Origin: Actinomycetota bacterium
Lineage (GTDB): Bacteria; Actinomycetota; Actinomycetes; Actinomycetales; Microbacteriaceae
Direction of reading: 5' to 3'
DNA length: 64,000 nucleotides
NCBI GenBank assembly: GCA_020161315.1
Contig: JAIUOH010000004.1
Location: forward strand, 45,616-109,615
Part shown: one piece after another, positions 8,187-17,700 of the stretch
Numbering within the stretch: the stretch's first letter is position 1
How the letters are laid out: each line of letters opens with the position of its first letter
Notes under the pieces: model-generated
What the model was told of the DNA's origin: nothing
What the model saw: only the letters and a program-made list of their open reading frames with translations
Databases searched by the model: none
Program-made: the position numbers and the translations under genes

Positions 8187-9449
8187 ATGAACCCGCGTGA
8201 ATACAGGCCTCGAGTTGCCGATGCTGAACTAGATCGGGCTCTGCAGTCATCTGGCGCGGTGCTTATTGAGGGTGCTCGCGCATGCGGTAAAACCGCGACC
8301 GCTATGCATCGCGCTGAAAGCAGCGTGCGACTTGATCTCGACCAGAATGCGCAGCGACTAGCTGCTGTAGCACCTGCGATGCTGCTCGAGGGTGCGAAGC
8401 CCCGTCTGATTGACGAATGGCAGCTGGCCCCTTCGCTGTGGAACCACGTGCGTCATGCGGTAGACGATATGGGCAGCCCCGGCCAATTCATACTCACGGG
8501 GTCTTCGGTGCCAGCCGATGACGAAACGCGGCACGCGGGTGCCGGGCGCTTCATGCGTCTGCGCATGCGACCGATGTCGCTACATGAAGCGGGGTTCTCG
8601 TCCGGTGTGGTCTCGCTAAGCGCGTTGCTGAGCGATGGCTTTGAGGCGAGCGGGGCAGGTGCGCTCTCGATAGCAGAGCTCATTGACCGAACGGTGATCG
8701 GCGGCTGGCCGGCCCTGCAGCAGCTTGACCCAGAGGCCGCCCAAGATCAGCTAATTTCGTACCTCGATGACGTATCGAGGGTAGACCTTGCTCGGCTAGA
8801 CGGCTCACCCAGACGCGATCCTGCTCGTATTCGCAGATTGTTCCGAGCGCTCGGCCGATCCATCGCCACCGAAGCCTCTCACGCAACCATTGCCGCCGAT
8901 CTCTCCGACAGCGGCGACACAGTGCGGGGTGATCAGGTGTCTGGGTACTTGCGAGAGCTTGAGCGCGTCTTTGTTGCCGAGCCTCAGCCAAGCTGGAGCG
9001 CGCACCTTCGCAGCCGAGACACCGTAAGAAAGGCCGCAAAGCGACACTTCGTTGACCCCTCGCTAGCCGCGGCGGCACTCGGTGCCGGTGCCAAGAGGTT
9101 GATTGGTGATCTCGAGTACTTCGGGCAGCTTTTCGAGTCTCTTGTCGTGAGAGATTTACGTGTGTACTCGAGTGCACTTCGCGGCTCAGTCTCGCATTAT
9201 CGTGACTCAGCTGGCACTGAGGTCGATGCGATCGTTGAGCTGTATGACGGCGCCTGGGCTGCTTTCGAGGTCAAGCTTGCAGATAGCAAGGCCGAGGAAG
9301 CCGCTGAAGCGCTGCTGCGATTCCGCGCGAAGCTTGACCCGAAGAAGACGGTACCCCCCGCTGCGCTTGTGGTGATTACTGCTGGTCAATACGCATACAC
9401 GCTTCCAAACGGGGTGCACGTGGTGCCGCTGAGCGCGTTGGCGCCCTAA
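8187..9449 (+). CDS. DUF4143 domain ATPase (AAA_14 type)
   Basis: A 420-residue P-loop ATPase. Walker A GARACGKT is at residues 29-36; LIDEWQLAP is the family's Walker B-like motif, followed by the sensor segment FILTGSSVPADD. The C-terminal DUF4143 part carries HYRDSAGTEVDAIVEL and FEVKLADSK, an E-VD-EVK pattern of the PD-(D/E)xK nuclease-like fold. Family members are common accessory genes; their cellular role is not established. The gene has an AT-rich control region with direct repeats and no partner gene, and sits between a pseudogene and an alpha/beta hydrolase, which suggests acquisition. Confidence 0.88.
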   Translation: MNPREYRPRVADAELDRALQSSGAVLIEGARACGKTATAMHRAESSVRLDLDQNAQRLAAVAPAMLLEGAKPRLIDEWQLAPSLWNHVRHAVDDMGSPGQFILTGSSVPADDETRHAGAGRFMRLRMRPMSLHEAGFSSGVVSLSALLSDGFEASGAGALSIAELIDRTVIGGWPALQQLDPEAAQDQLISYLDDVSRVDLARLDGSPRRDPARIRRLFRALGRSIATEASHATIAADLSDSGDTVRGDQVSGYLRELERVFVAEPQPSWSAHLRSRDTVRKAAKRHFVDPSLAAAALGAGAKRLIGDLEYFGQLFESLVVRDLRVYSSALRGSVSHYRDSAGTEVDAIVELYDGAWAAFEVKLADSKAEEAAEALLRFRAKLDPKKTVPPAALVVITAGQYAYTLPNGVHVVPLSALAP

Positions 9450-9480
9450 CGTATCTCATGCCGCCGGTACACTCGTCTTC

Positions 9481-10305
9481 GTGGTGAAGCGGGCGAGAAA
9501 TCAGAGTGCGTATGCGGGCGGCTTGCCCGAACCCGAGCGTTGGGCATATGCGCAGGGCGACCACGAACTGCGCTGCTTTCGCTGGGCTGGGCCGGCGTCT
9601 GACGCTGATGACGACACTCAGCCGCTGCGCTTTCTGCTCGTGCACGGCATCGGCATGGGGCATCTCACTTTCGTTCGTTTCATCGAAGCGATGCTGCCGC
9701 ACGCTGAGATCATCGCGGTCGATCTGCCCGGCTTTGGTGACTCAACCGAGCCTGAGACCCCGCTGAGTATCCCAGATACCGCTTCGCTCGTTGCAGATGC
9801 GTTGGCGGCGGCTACCGCCGAGCGTGGGATCGGCCCACTCATCGCCGTGGGCCACTCGATGGGCGCGCAGGTGGTCGCTGAGCTCGCCGCGGCGCACCCC
9901 GAGCTTGTTGGGGGAGTCGTGCTCTTCGCCCCCTCGGTGAATGCCGCGGAGCGCACGCTGAAGCAGCAGGCCCGGCGCATGGTGCAAGATCTCTTCGCGG
10001 GTAAGCCACCCATAGCGCTCGCAGCCGGTGTCTACGAGTACCTGCGCACCGGGCCGCGCTGGTTCTTGAAGAAACTCGGGCCGACGCTAGAGCACAGCAT
10101 CGAAGACGTTTTGCCCAGCGTGCAGCAGCCGGCGCTAGTGCTGGTGGGCAGCCGAGATCGTGTCACCCCACCCGAGTGGTGCTACCAGGTGGCCCTCGCG
10201 CTCCCGAATGCTGAGCTCACCGTGCTCGGCGGGCCGGGCCACGAAGCGATGATCGCCGAGGGAGAAGCCGCGGCCGAGCGGGTGCTGCACTGGCTCGGGG
10301 CGTGA
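9481..10305 (+). CDS. Alpha/beta hydrolase
   Basis: A 274-residue soluble hydrolase. The nucleophile elbow GHSMG places the catalytic serine at residue 126; the acid is D226 in VGSRDRVTPP and the histidine is H254 in GPGHEAM. The oxyanion-hole motif LVHGIGMGH is near residue 55. Two consecutive GTG codons (9481 and 9484) make the exact start uncertain. It follows the DUF4143 gene by 31 bp and could be co-transcribed. The substrate (ester, lactone or epoxide) cannot be predicted. Confidence 0.85.
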   Translation: MVKRARNQSAYAGGLPEPERWAYAQGDHELRCFRWAGPASDADDDTQPLRFLLVHGIGMGHLTFVRFIEAMLPHAEIIAVDLPGFGDSTEPETPLSIPDTASLVADALAAATAERGIGPLIAVGHSMGAQVVAELAAAHPELVGGVVLFAPSVNAAERTLKQQARRMVQDLFAGKPPIALAAGVYEYLRTGPRWFLKKLGPTLEHSIEDVLPSVQQPALVLVGSRDRVTPPEWCYQVALALPNAELTVLGGPGHEAMIAEGEAAAERVLHWLGA

Positions 10306-10349
10306 CATTCGAAGGTTCTTGACTTGTAAAGCTATTTACCACTTCGCTT

Positions 10350-10386
10350 AAACGTGGAAAAAATTTGGCAATTTTTTTACACGTTT
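10350..10386. promoter_or_regulatory. Large AT-rich inverted repeat upstream of the fic gene
   Basis: Left arm AAACGTGGAAAAAATT (10350-10365), loop TGGC, right arm AATTTTTTTACACGTTT (10370-10386): near-perfect symmetry with one extra base on the right. A third GAACGTGG copy lies at 10390-10397. The right arm overlaps a -35-like TTTACA (10376-10381), which fits an operator. It could alternatively terminate the upstream hydrolase gene. Confidence 0.5.
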
Positions 10387-10400
10387 TGCGAACGTGGCAA

Positions 10401-10406
10401 TATGCT
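10401..10406 (+). promoter_or_regulatory. Candidate -10 of a leaderless fic promoter
   Basis: TATGCT is followed by 6 nt and then ATG 10413. A -35-like TTTACA lies 19 nt upstream, a slightly long spacer. Confidence 0.4.
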
Positions 10407-10412
10407 TTCCAT

Positions 10413-11486
10413 ATGTGGAGCCCATACCAGCCGTACAATCAGCTACCAGACCCGCCTGCGACCGCGCTTGAGTCTGTAGCGGTACTCAAAGCGACAGTCG
10501 AGGCCCGGGCTGCGATTGCTTCGCTGGATCAAGCTGTTCGCAGGATCCCGAACCCGGCAGTGCTCGTCAGCGCTATTCCGCTACTAGAAGCAAAAGCCAG
10601 TTCTGAGATCGAAAACATCGTGACGACGACTGACGAACTCTTTCGCTTCGCGTCTGATGCGGAAGAGAAAGCAACACCGGAGACGAAAGAAACATTGCGG
10701 TATCGCTCTGCGCTGTTTGCCGGGCTGGAAAGCTTGCAGAAGCGGCCTCTCACTGCTTCCACAGCGGCCGAGATTTGCACCCACATCAAAGGGAGGCAAA
10801 TGGGCATACGGGAACTTCCAGGGACTTACATCGGAAACCCGGTTACCAAAGAGGCGCGTTACACGCCGCCCGAGGGGCGAGCTGTGATCGAGCAAAAGCT
10901 GTCAGCATGGGAAAAGTTCATTCATGCAGAAGCGCAGTTGGATGCTCTCGTTGTGATGGCCGCAGCGCATTATCAGTTCGAAGCCATTCACCCCTTTTCA
11001 GATGGAAACGGGCGAACAGGCAGAATCTTGAACGTGCTGCTGCTCGTGGAGGCGGGACTGATTCGGGAGCCTGTGCTCTATCTCTCGAGGCATATCATTC
11101 GCAACAAAGACGAATATTACGAGAGGCTGCTCGCCGTAACCCGAGACGAAGACTGGGAGGGGTGGTTGCTGTTCATGTTGGAAGGGGTTCGAGTGACGTC
11201 GCTTGAGACCCTGGAGATTATTGATCAAATTCAAGAACTGCAGCTAGTTATGCGTGAAGAACTTCGAGAAGTCACGCGCGCTGGGGCGAACGCAGACCTG
11301 CTGGACTTGCTGTTTGAACAGCCATACTGCCGCATAGCGGACGTGGTTGAAGCATGTCAGGTCTCGAGGCCAACAGCGGCGAAGTGGCTCGGAGCGCTCG
11401 TCGAGGCGAAAAAACTGCTTGATGTTCGGGTTGGCCGGGAACGCCTATTCATCAACCATAGATTCTTAGAGGTGCTCTCTGCGTAG
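10413..11486 (+). CDS. Fic family protein, class II with N-terminal self-inhibition motif
   Basis: Predicted AMP-transferase or related nucleotidyl-transferase. From ATG 10413 (MWSPYQPYNQLPDPP, a usual start for this group) it has 357 residues. The catalytic motif HPFSDGNGRTGR begins at His193, with all core residues present. The inhibitory S-x3-E-N motif is at residues 63-68 (SSEIEN), marking a class II Fic protein that carries its own antitoxin helix. The C-terminal part (LLFEQPYCRIADVVEACQ...) is a winged-helix-like domain often found in these proteins and may bind its own promoter. It needs no separate antitoxin gene, and none is seen. The ORF is open upstream to 10365, but that would start in the palindrome. 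Confidence 0.9.
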   Translation: MWSPYQPYNQLPDPPATALESVAVLKATVEARAAIASLDQAVRRIPNPAVLVSAIPLLEAKASSEIENIVTTTDELFRFASDAEEKATPETKETLRYRSALFAGLESLQKRPLTASTAAEICTHIKGRQMGIRELPGTYIGNPVTKEARYTPPEGRAVIEQKLSAWEKFIHAEAQLDALVVMAAAHYQFEAIHPFSDGNGRTGRILNVLLLVEAGLIREPVLYLSRHIIRNKDEYYERLLAVTRDEDWEGWLLFMLEGVRVTSLETLEIIDQIQELQLVMREELREVTRAGANADLLDLLFEQPYCRIADVVEACQVSRPTAAKWLGALVEAKKLLDVRVGRERLFINHRFLEVLSA

Positions 11487-11537
11487 CACCGCCCGAGGCT
11501 CGGCCGCCGCCGAGCGTATGATCCGCAGATGCTGGGC

Positions 11538-12911
11538 CTACTTCGGCGCGCGGCCGCGAGTGTCACGCGGAATCGGCACTTCGCGCCACGGGCGCTTCGT
11601 CGGCTCAGTGTCTTGGGCAGGCAGCTCGAAGTCGAAGCGGGTCTTGACCGCGAGAATGATGAGCAACAACCAGCCGCTCTCAATCAGAATGCGGCTCTCG
11701 GTGAGCGACTGCACCATCAGCGCAGTGAACACGAGCAGCGGCCAGAGAGCGCTCGTGGCAAACGGCAGGGCTGGCCCCGGCCCGCGCCGGGGCTGATCCA
11801 CCGCCCTAAACCAGACTCGCTGCAGCGTAAGAAACACGATCGGTGCAAACACCAGCACGCCGATGATGCCGAGCTGCAGCCAGACATCGAGCCACGCGTT
11901 GTGGGCGCTCATCACCGCGATGCCGGCCTTCGTGTCGAGACCTTTGAACGGTTCAACCCAGGTTGGCCAGTAGCTGACCCAGCCCCAGCCAAACCACGGG
12001 CGCTGCTCGACGAGCTCGTAGACCTTTGCCCAAGTCTCGCCGCGACCGGTCAGGTCGCCGCTCTTGCCGAGCAGGCCAAACACAAAATCGCGCGCGAAGA
12101 GCACGGCGGCGAGCGCCACAGCGACGAGACCACCGGCAACCCAGTAGACGCGTGCGCGCCGCTCTTGGCCTAGGCGGCGACCCCAGAGCGCGAACGCGAG
12201 CACTACGAGCACAGCGAGCAGCGCGACCCAGATCGTGGCGCTGCGTGTGAGCACAAGCGTGAGCGCCGCGACCGCAACCCAGCACCAACCTGAGACCGGG
12301 CGCACGAGCCCCGCCCGTAGCTGAACGCCAAACAGAATGAGCGCGAGCAGCGCGAGAAAACCGAACAGTACCGAACTGCCGACGATGCCCTGAATCGGGC
12401 CACCCGAAAACAGCAGGTCGCGGCTCCAGAAGAGAATCTTGTGCGTTTTGCCCTCGGGCTGCTCCATCCACCAGGTCATGAGGGGCTCGCGCACAAAGAT
12501 CGCGACGATGAGCTCGAAGAGGTACGAAATACCGAGCAACCACCGCATCGCTGAGGCGAGGGTGCGCAGCAACTCGTGCCAGCTCAGCACGAAGGCGAGC
12601 ACCACTGCGACCACCGTGGTTGCTATTTGCGCGGCAACACCGGCAACCGATTCGAGCCGGTAGGCGCTCCAAAAGATCGACAGGGCCGCGAGAATCAAGA
12701 ACCAATAGATGGGTGCCGGTAGACGATACCAGCGAAACCTTGCGGGCTTGAGCCGCATGAACACCACAACGCTCGCCACGGTGAGCAGCCCCGCGATCAC
12801 AAAAAACGCGGGAAGACCTACGATGTAGCGCACGCCGTTGCTGCCAAATGCCAGCACAAACGCGACAATTGCGAAGGCGCTCACGCCAAGTCGGGTCTTA
12901 CTCTCGGTCAT
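11538..12911 (-). CDS. O-antigen ligase/polymerase-like membrane protein (Wzy_C type)
   Basis: A 457-residue polytopic membrane protein with about 11 hydrophobic segments. The Wzy_C signature is visible as SGDLTGRGETW, RPWFGWGWVSYWP and SAHNAWLDVWLQLGIIG in the long extracytoplasmic loop. I chose ATG 12911 (MTESKTRLGVSAFAIVAF) because the first transmembrane segment follows directly; a longer frame to 13034 would overlap manA heavily. It is divergent from manA with a 37-bp spacer. It likely joins or polymerises lipid-linked glycans outside the membrane; actinobacteria lack LPS, so the acceptor is another envelope polymer. Confidence 0.82.
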   Translation of the reverse strand: MTESKTRLGVSAFAIVAFVLAFGSNGVRYIVGLPAFFVIAGLLTVASVVVFMRLKPARFRWYRLPAPIYWFLILAALSIFWSAYRLESVAGVAAQIATTVVAVVLAFVLSWHELLRTLASAMRWLLGISYLFELIVAIFVREPLMTWWMEQPEGKTHKILFWSRDLLFSGGPIQGIVGSSVLFGFLALLALILFGVQLRAGLVRPVSGWCWVAVAALTLVLTRSATIWVALLAVLVVLAFALWGRRLGQERRARVYWVAGGLVAVALAAVLFARDFVFGLLGKSGDLTGRGETWAKVYELVEQRPWFGWGWVSYWPTWVEPFKGLDTKAGIAVMSAHNAWLDVWLQLGIIGVLVFAPIVFLTLQRVWFRAVDQPRRGPGPALPFATSALWPLLVFTALMVQSLTESRILIESGWLLLIILAVKTRFDFELPAQDTEPTKRPWREVPIPRDTRGRAPK

Positions 12912-12948
12912 AGTGGGTATGGTATCTGGTGACCAGGGAGCTTTGAAC

Positions 12949-14226
12949 ATGCTGATCTTCATTGAGAACACTCCGCGCGCGTATGCGTGGGGTTCTCGCG
13001 ATGCGCTGCCCGCATTGCTCGGCACCGCGCCCACCGGTGAGCCGCAGGCCGAACTCTGGCTTGGCGATCACCCCGGCGCGCCCGCGTCGATCGCGAAGGC
13101 GAGCCCGACCTCGCAGACCCTCCCTGAACTCATCGAGAGCGACCCTGAGCGCTACGGGGTCGACGGTGGAAACCTGCCGTTCTTGCTGAAGGTGCTGGGC
13201 ATCGGCGCCCCGCTCTCGCTGCAGGTGCATCCGAACAAGCAGCAGGCACTCGACGGCTTTGCGCGCGAACAGGCCGCGGGGGTGCCGCTCGATGCGCGCG
13301 AGCGCAACTACGGCGACGACAACCACAAGCCCGAACTGCTCGTTGCGCTCAGCGAGGTGTCGGCGCTGTGCGGGTTTCGGGCGCTCGGTGAGGCGCGGAC
13401 CGATCTAGTGGCGCTCGCCGCAGCGGCTCCCGCGGGCAAAGGCCGTGACGCGCTGCTGTGGGTCGCCGAGTGCTGCGCGCCAGGTGTGGGCGGCGACGCG
13501 GCCGAGGCGCGATCCTCGTATCTGAACTGGGTGCTGGGTGGCGGCGACGCGGTGGTTGCGGGAGTGCGTGCGATCGAGGCGGCGCTGACCGGGCCTGGCG
13601 ACGCGGGCCCGACGATTTCTGCGGAGCGAAAGTGCTCCCTGCTGCGGCTACTCGCGACGCACCCGGACGACCCGGGTGTGCTGATCTCGCTGCTGCTGCA
13701 CCTCGTCACGCTGCAGCCGGGTGAGGCGATCTATCTTGCGGCCCGTCAACTGCACGCCTACCTCGACGGCATTGCGGTTGAGGTCATGGCCGCTTCAGAC
13801 AACGTGCTTCGCGCCGGCTTTACCGAAAAACACATTGATGTGGCCGAGGTATTGCGTGTGGTTGATTTTGCAGAGCTTGAAACACCGAGGATCGAAGCCG
13901 CGCAGCTTGCCCCGGGTCTTGTGGCCTGGGCGCCCGAGGTGCCCGAATTTGCGCTGCTGCGGGCGCGGCTGGGTGAGCCGGAGGGTGAGGCGGTGTACGA
14001 GGGCGTGTGCGCCGAGCGCGTGGTGGTGGGCGTGCCGTACCCGACGGTGCTGGTGGCGACGGCGGGTCGCGTGCGAGTCGAGCGTGTCGGTGCCGAGCTC
14101 TCGGAGGTTGCGAGCGTGGGTCGAGGCCAATCGCTGTATGTATCTGCGGGCGAAGACATCGAACTTACCGGGGTTGCCGACGTGTTTTTGGCGACAGTTG
14201 GAGCGGGCTGGCCGCGCGTGTCTTAA
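12949..14226 (+). CDS. manA: Mannose-6-phosphate isomerase, class I
   Basis: Converts fructose-6-phosphate and mannose-6-phosphate, feeding GDP-mannose for envelope glycans. The 425-residue cupin enzyme carries the zinc motif LQVHPNKQQA (His94), KPELLVAL, and the active-site segment YLAARQLHAYLDGIAVEVMA followed by SDNVLRAGFTEKHID. ATG 12949 is chosen because AGGGAG lies 9 nt upstream and the protein then begins in the family manner (MLIFIENTPRAYAWGS). The gene adjoins whiB2, as mannose-metabolism genes do in other actinobacteria. Confidence 0.93.
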   Translation: MLIFIENTPRAYAWGSRDALPALLGTAPTGEPQAELWLGDHPGAPASIAKASPTSQTLPELIESDPERYGVDGGNLPFLLKVLGIGAPLSLQVHPNKQQALDGFAREQAAGVPLDARERNYGDDNHKPELLVALSEVSALCGFRALGEARTDLVALAAAAPAGKGRDALLWVAECCAPGVGGDAAEARSSYLNWVLGGGDAVVAGVRAIEAALTGPGDAGPTISAERKCSLLRLLATHPDDPGVLISLLLHLVTLQPGEAIYLAARQLHAYLDGIAVEVMAASDNVLRAGFTEKHIDVAEVLRVVDFAELETPRIEAAQLAPGLVAWAPEVPEFALLRARLGEPEGEAVYEGVCAERVVVGVPYPTVLVATAGRVRVERVGAELSEVASVGRGQSLYVSAGEDIELTGVADVFLATVGAGWPRVS

Positions 14227-14229
14227 CTC

Positions 14230-14244
14230 TCAAGTGCTACTTGA
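14230..14244. promoter_or_regulatory. Palindrome in the whiB2 promoter region
   Basis: TCAAGT-GCT-ACTTGA, a perfect 6-bp inverted repeat. A further ACTTGA lies at 14266-14271, overlapping the -35. Possible operator for the whiB-like gene. Confidence 0.4.
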
Positions 14245-14262
14245 GGCTTTATGATCTTCAGC

Positions 14263-14291
14263 TTGACTTGAGCGAACTACACCGGTGTAAT
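14263..14291 (+). promoter_or_regulatory. Vegetative-type promoter of the whiB2-like gene
   Basis: TTGACT (14263-14268), a 17-bp spacer, then TGTAAT (14286-14291); each hexamer is one base off consensus. Transcription would begin near 14298, giving a leader of about 35 nt that contains GAGAGG. Confidence 0.6.
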
Positions 14292-14332
14292 TGGTGAAGG
14301 CCAGTTGTTCGACCCAACCTGAGAGGAGTACC

Positions 14333-14656
14333 GTGCCGATGTCGCAATACTCCAACGGTTCGCAGGTTCCTAGCAACTGGTTCGTCGATCCCGTCTTTCT
14401 TGGCGTGCCAGGGGTGCGTAAGCACGACGATGACGAGGCGCTCGCCTGGCAGGCTGACGCGCTCTGCGCGCAGACCGACCCCGAGGCGTTCTTTCCTGAA
14501 AAGGGCGGCAGCACCCGCGAGGCCAAGCGCATCTGCGAGGGCTGCGAAGTGCGCAGCGAGTGCCTCGACTACGCGCTTGCAAACGATGAGCGCTTCGGCA
14601 TCTGGGGCGGCCTGAGCGAGCGCGAGCGCCGCAAGCTGCGCCGCGAAGCCGGCTAG
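14333..14656 (+). CDS. whiB2: WhiB family iron-sulfur transcriptional regulator (WhiB2/WhmD type)
   Basis: A 107-residue 4Fe-4S regulator. Cluster ligands are Cys45, Cys68, Cys71 and Cys77 (C-x22-C-x2-C-x5-C), followed by the GIWGGLSERERR turn and a basic tail that contacts DNA. WhiB2-class proteins act with WhiA on cell-division genes in related actinobacteria. GTG 14333 is preferred over ATG 14339 because GAGAGG ends 6 nt upstream. It has its own sigma-A-like promoter. The neighbourhood (manA before; GT2, DUF5719, DUF3499 and Rv3259-like genes after) supports the WhiB2 assignment. Confidence 0.88.
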   Translation: MPMSQYSNGSQVPSNWFVDPVFLGVPGVRKHDDDEALAWQADALCAQTDPEAFFPEKGGSTREAKRICEGCEVRSECLDYALANDERFGIWGGLSERERRKLRREAG

Positions 14657-14727
14657 CTATCCTTATTTGCTTCTGCGCGGCACGCCGCGGGGCCAGAGCA
14701 CGCGCCGACACTTAGGCTGACGTTGTT

Positions 14728-17700
14728 ATGCGCACCAGAGTGACCGCCATTCTCGTCGCCAGGCACGGCGGCGAATGGCTTGACGAGACCCTTGCGGCTA
14801 TTGCCGCGCAGACGCGGCAGCCTGATCGTGTGATCGCGGTTGTCAACGGCGGTCGCGAGAGCCTCGCGCACCAACTGCGCACTCGAGAGGGCATCTCGGG
14901 GGTCGTCTCAACCCAGAACATCGTGCCGTTCGGTGCCGCGGTGCAACAGGGCGTTGCGGCGGTTCCGGCCGATCAGCCGAGCACCTCGCGCGAGCCTGCA
15001 GGCGTCGGCGCGAGTGCGCACAACGAACCCACCCAAGACTGGTTCTGGCTGCTGAGCGAAGACTCGGCCCCAGAGCCCCGCGCACTCGCCGAGATTCTCT
15101 CGACCGTGCAGCGCGCCCCCTCGGTTGCGGTCGCTGGCCCGAAGCTGCTCAGCTGGGATCATCCCGACCGCATCATCGAGCTGGGGCAGAGCCTCACGCA
15201 GCGCGGTGAGCGCTGGTTGCTGCGCCGGCAAGAGCGCGACCAGCAGCAGTACGACCACCTGCAAGACGTGCTCGGCGTCGGCCCCGTCGGCATGCTCGTG
15301 CGCGCAGACGTGTGGCGCCAGCTCGGCGGCTTTGATCCCGCGTATTCGGTGTATGACGACGGACTCGACCTGAGCGTGCGGGCTCGCCTCGCCGGGTTCC
15401 GCGTGGTTGTGGCGCCCACCTCGCGGGTGCGTTTTGCGCAGCTCGGCGTTGCCGGCCCGCGCATTGAGCGCTCTCGCCGCGTGATGCGCACCGCGCACCG
15501 CGAGGCCAGAACCGCGCAACTGCACCGCCGCATCGCCTACGCGCCAGCCCTCGCCGCCTTCTTCATGTGGCTCGGCTTGCCGCTGCTCGCAGTGCTGCGC
15601 GTGGCATGGTCGCTCATCAGGGAGCAGCCCGGGCACATGTGGGGCGAGTTTGCGTCGGCGCTGCGAGTGTTTTTTGCCCCGGGATCAATCGTTGCCTCAC
15701 GCCGCAGGGTGAGAGACGCGAACAGCTCTGGCTGGGGCGCGGTCAAGCCGCTTCGGGTCGACGCGAAGACCGTGCGCACGGCGAAGATGATCGACCGCGA
15801 GGCGATTCTCGTGTCGCAGGGCCGCCTGCGCGACGACCTGCACTTCATCTCTTCGGGCGGGCTCGCGGTGCTGCTGACGAGCGTGCTTGCAACCGTTGGC
15901 CTGCTCTGGTGGGTGCTCACCCAAACGAGCCTGAGCGGCGGGGCACTTGCCCCGCTTAGCCCGCTCGGTGAGCTCTGGGCAAACACCCGCACAGAGGGCG
16001 GCGTGCCCGCGGACCCCTTTACGTGGGTGCTCGCGCTGCTCGGATCCCTCACGTTCTGGAACCCCTCGCACGGTGTCGTGCTGATGCTCATCGCGGCGAT
16101 CCCGCTCGCTTCACTCGGCGGCTGGATCTGGGCCGCGCAGCTCACCAAGAACTCGGCAGGCCGCGCGCTACTCGCGATCGCCTGGGCGTTCAGCCCGGTG
16201 CTGCTCGGCTCGCTCAGTGCGGGTCGGCTCTCGACCCTCATTCTTGCCGTGGTGCTGCCGTGGCTGCTGCTCGCCGCGACCAGGGCGCGCGAGTCGTGGA
16301 GCTGGGCTGGCACCGCGTCGCTGCTCGCTGCGATTGCGCTCGCCTGCGCGCCGGTGCTGATCCCGGCAGCAATCGTGCTGCTCATCGTCGGAATCGCGGG
16401 TTCGCCCCGCGGCACGGCCCGCGTACTGTCGATCGCCATTGCGCCGCTTGCGCTGTTTGCGCCCAATCTGCTCATGCTTTTGCGCGGCGCCGACCCCCTC
16501 GACCTGCTGCTCGACCCGGGCATTCGGGCGCCGTTTGTGCCCGCAACGACCTGGCACCTGCTGCTCGGGTTTCCGGAGTTCGGGCTCGAAGGCTGGGGCG
16601 GCATCTTCGATAGCCTCGGCTTCAACGCGCTGCCCGCGACGCTGCTTGTCGGCTTCTTGATGCTGCCGATCGTGCTGCTCGCGGCACTGGGCCTCATCAC
16701 CGGAAGGGTGCACTTTACGCTGCTACACGCGGTGCTCGGCGGCGTAGGCCTGCTCACCGCGGTGGGTGCCTCGAAACTGCAGCTACTGAGCATCGGCGCT
16801 GAGGCGGTCACACTGTGGACGGGCTCGGGACTCGCGCTCTACTGGATCGCCGTGCTTGGCCTCGCCGCCGCCGGTGCCGCGACGCTGCGTAAGGCAGCAG
16901 CCCCCGTGGTCGCCGTCGGTCTGGTGATGGCGCTTGTGGCCGTCGCCCCGCTCGCGGTAAAACTTGCCACGGCCAACACCGGGATCGTGGCCGGAGACGC
17001 GCAGATGCCCGCACTCGTACAGGCCGCGGGCACCGAAAACCCAGAGCTTCGCACTCTCGTGCTGTCGGCCGCCGGCCCGCAGGCGGTGCGCGCAGAAATC
17101 GTGACCGGCCCCGGCGTGCGCCTCGACGAGCTTCGCACCGCCGCGGTGCCGAGCAGCGCCACCGAGCAAGACCGGGCGCTCGCAGAGATCGTTGCGGCGC
17201 TCGCAAGCACCGGCGACGAGGCGCGCACCCAAGAGGTGCTCGCGGCGAACGAGATCGGCTTCGTGCTGCTTGCGTCTTCAGGCGAGTCGACAGAGCGGTC
17301 GCAGCTGCAGTCGGCGTTTGACCAGCAGACCGCACTCGAAGGCGCGGGTCAGACCTCGCACGGATTGCTCTGGCGCGTGACGGCAGAGGCCGCTGGCGGG
17401 GCAGCTGCCGAGCCGAGCGATGGCCCGTCGTGGATAGCGGGCATGAGCAACAAGCTCTTCACGAACCTGCTGTGGTGGGCGCAGATCGTGGTGCTCGGCG
17501 CCATGCTGCTGCTCGCGTTGCCGACGGGCGAGGTCGTTGAGCGCCCAGAGCGCCGCCGCAAGAAGGGCGCGCCGGCCGAGCCTGTCGAGACCAAGCTAGA
17601 GGTTGAAGAGCCAGCTCATCTCGACAAGCTCGATGAGCGGACCGAACCCGCACCGGTCGAGCCTGTCGAGCCCGCGTCGGTCGAGCCTGTCGAGATCAAG

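Noticed and set aside
10413-11486. Fic gene as half of a Fic/antitoxin pair
   Set aside because: The inhibitory motif is internal (class II); no separate antitoxin gene lies upstream.
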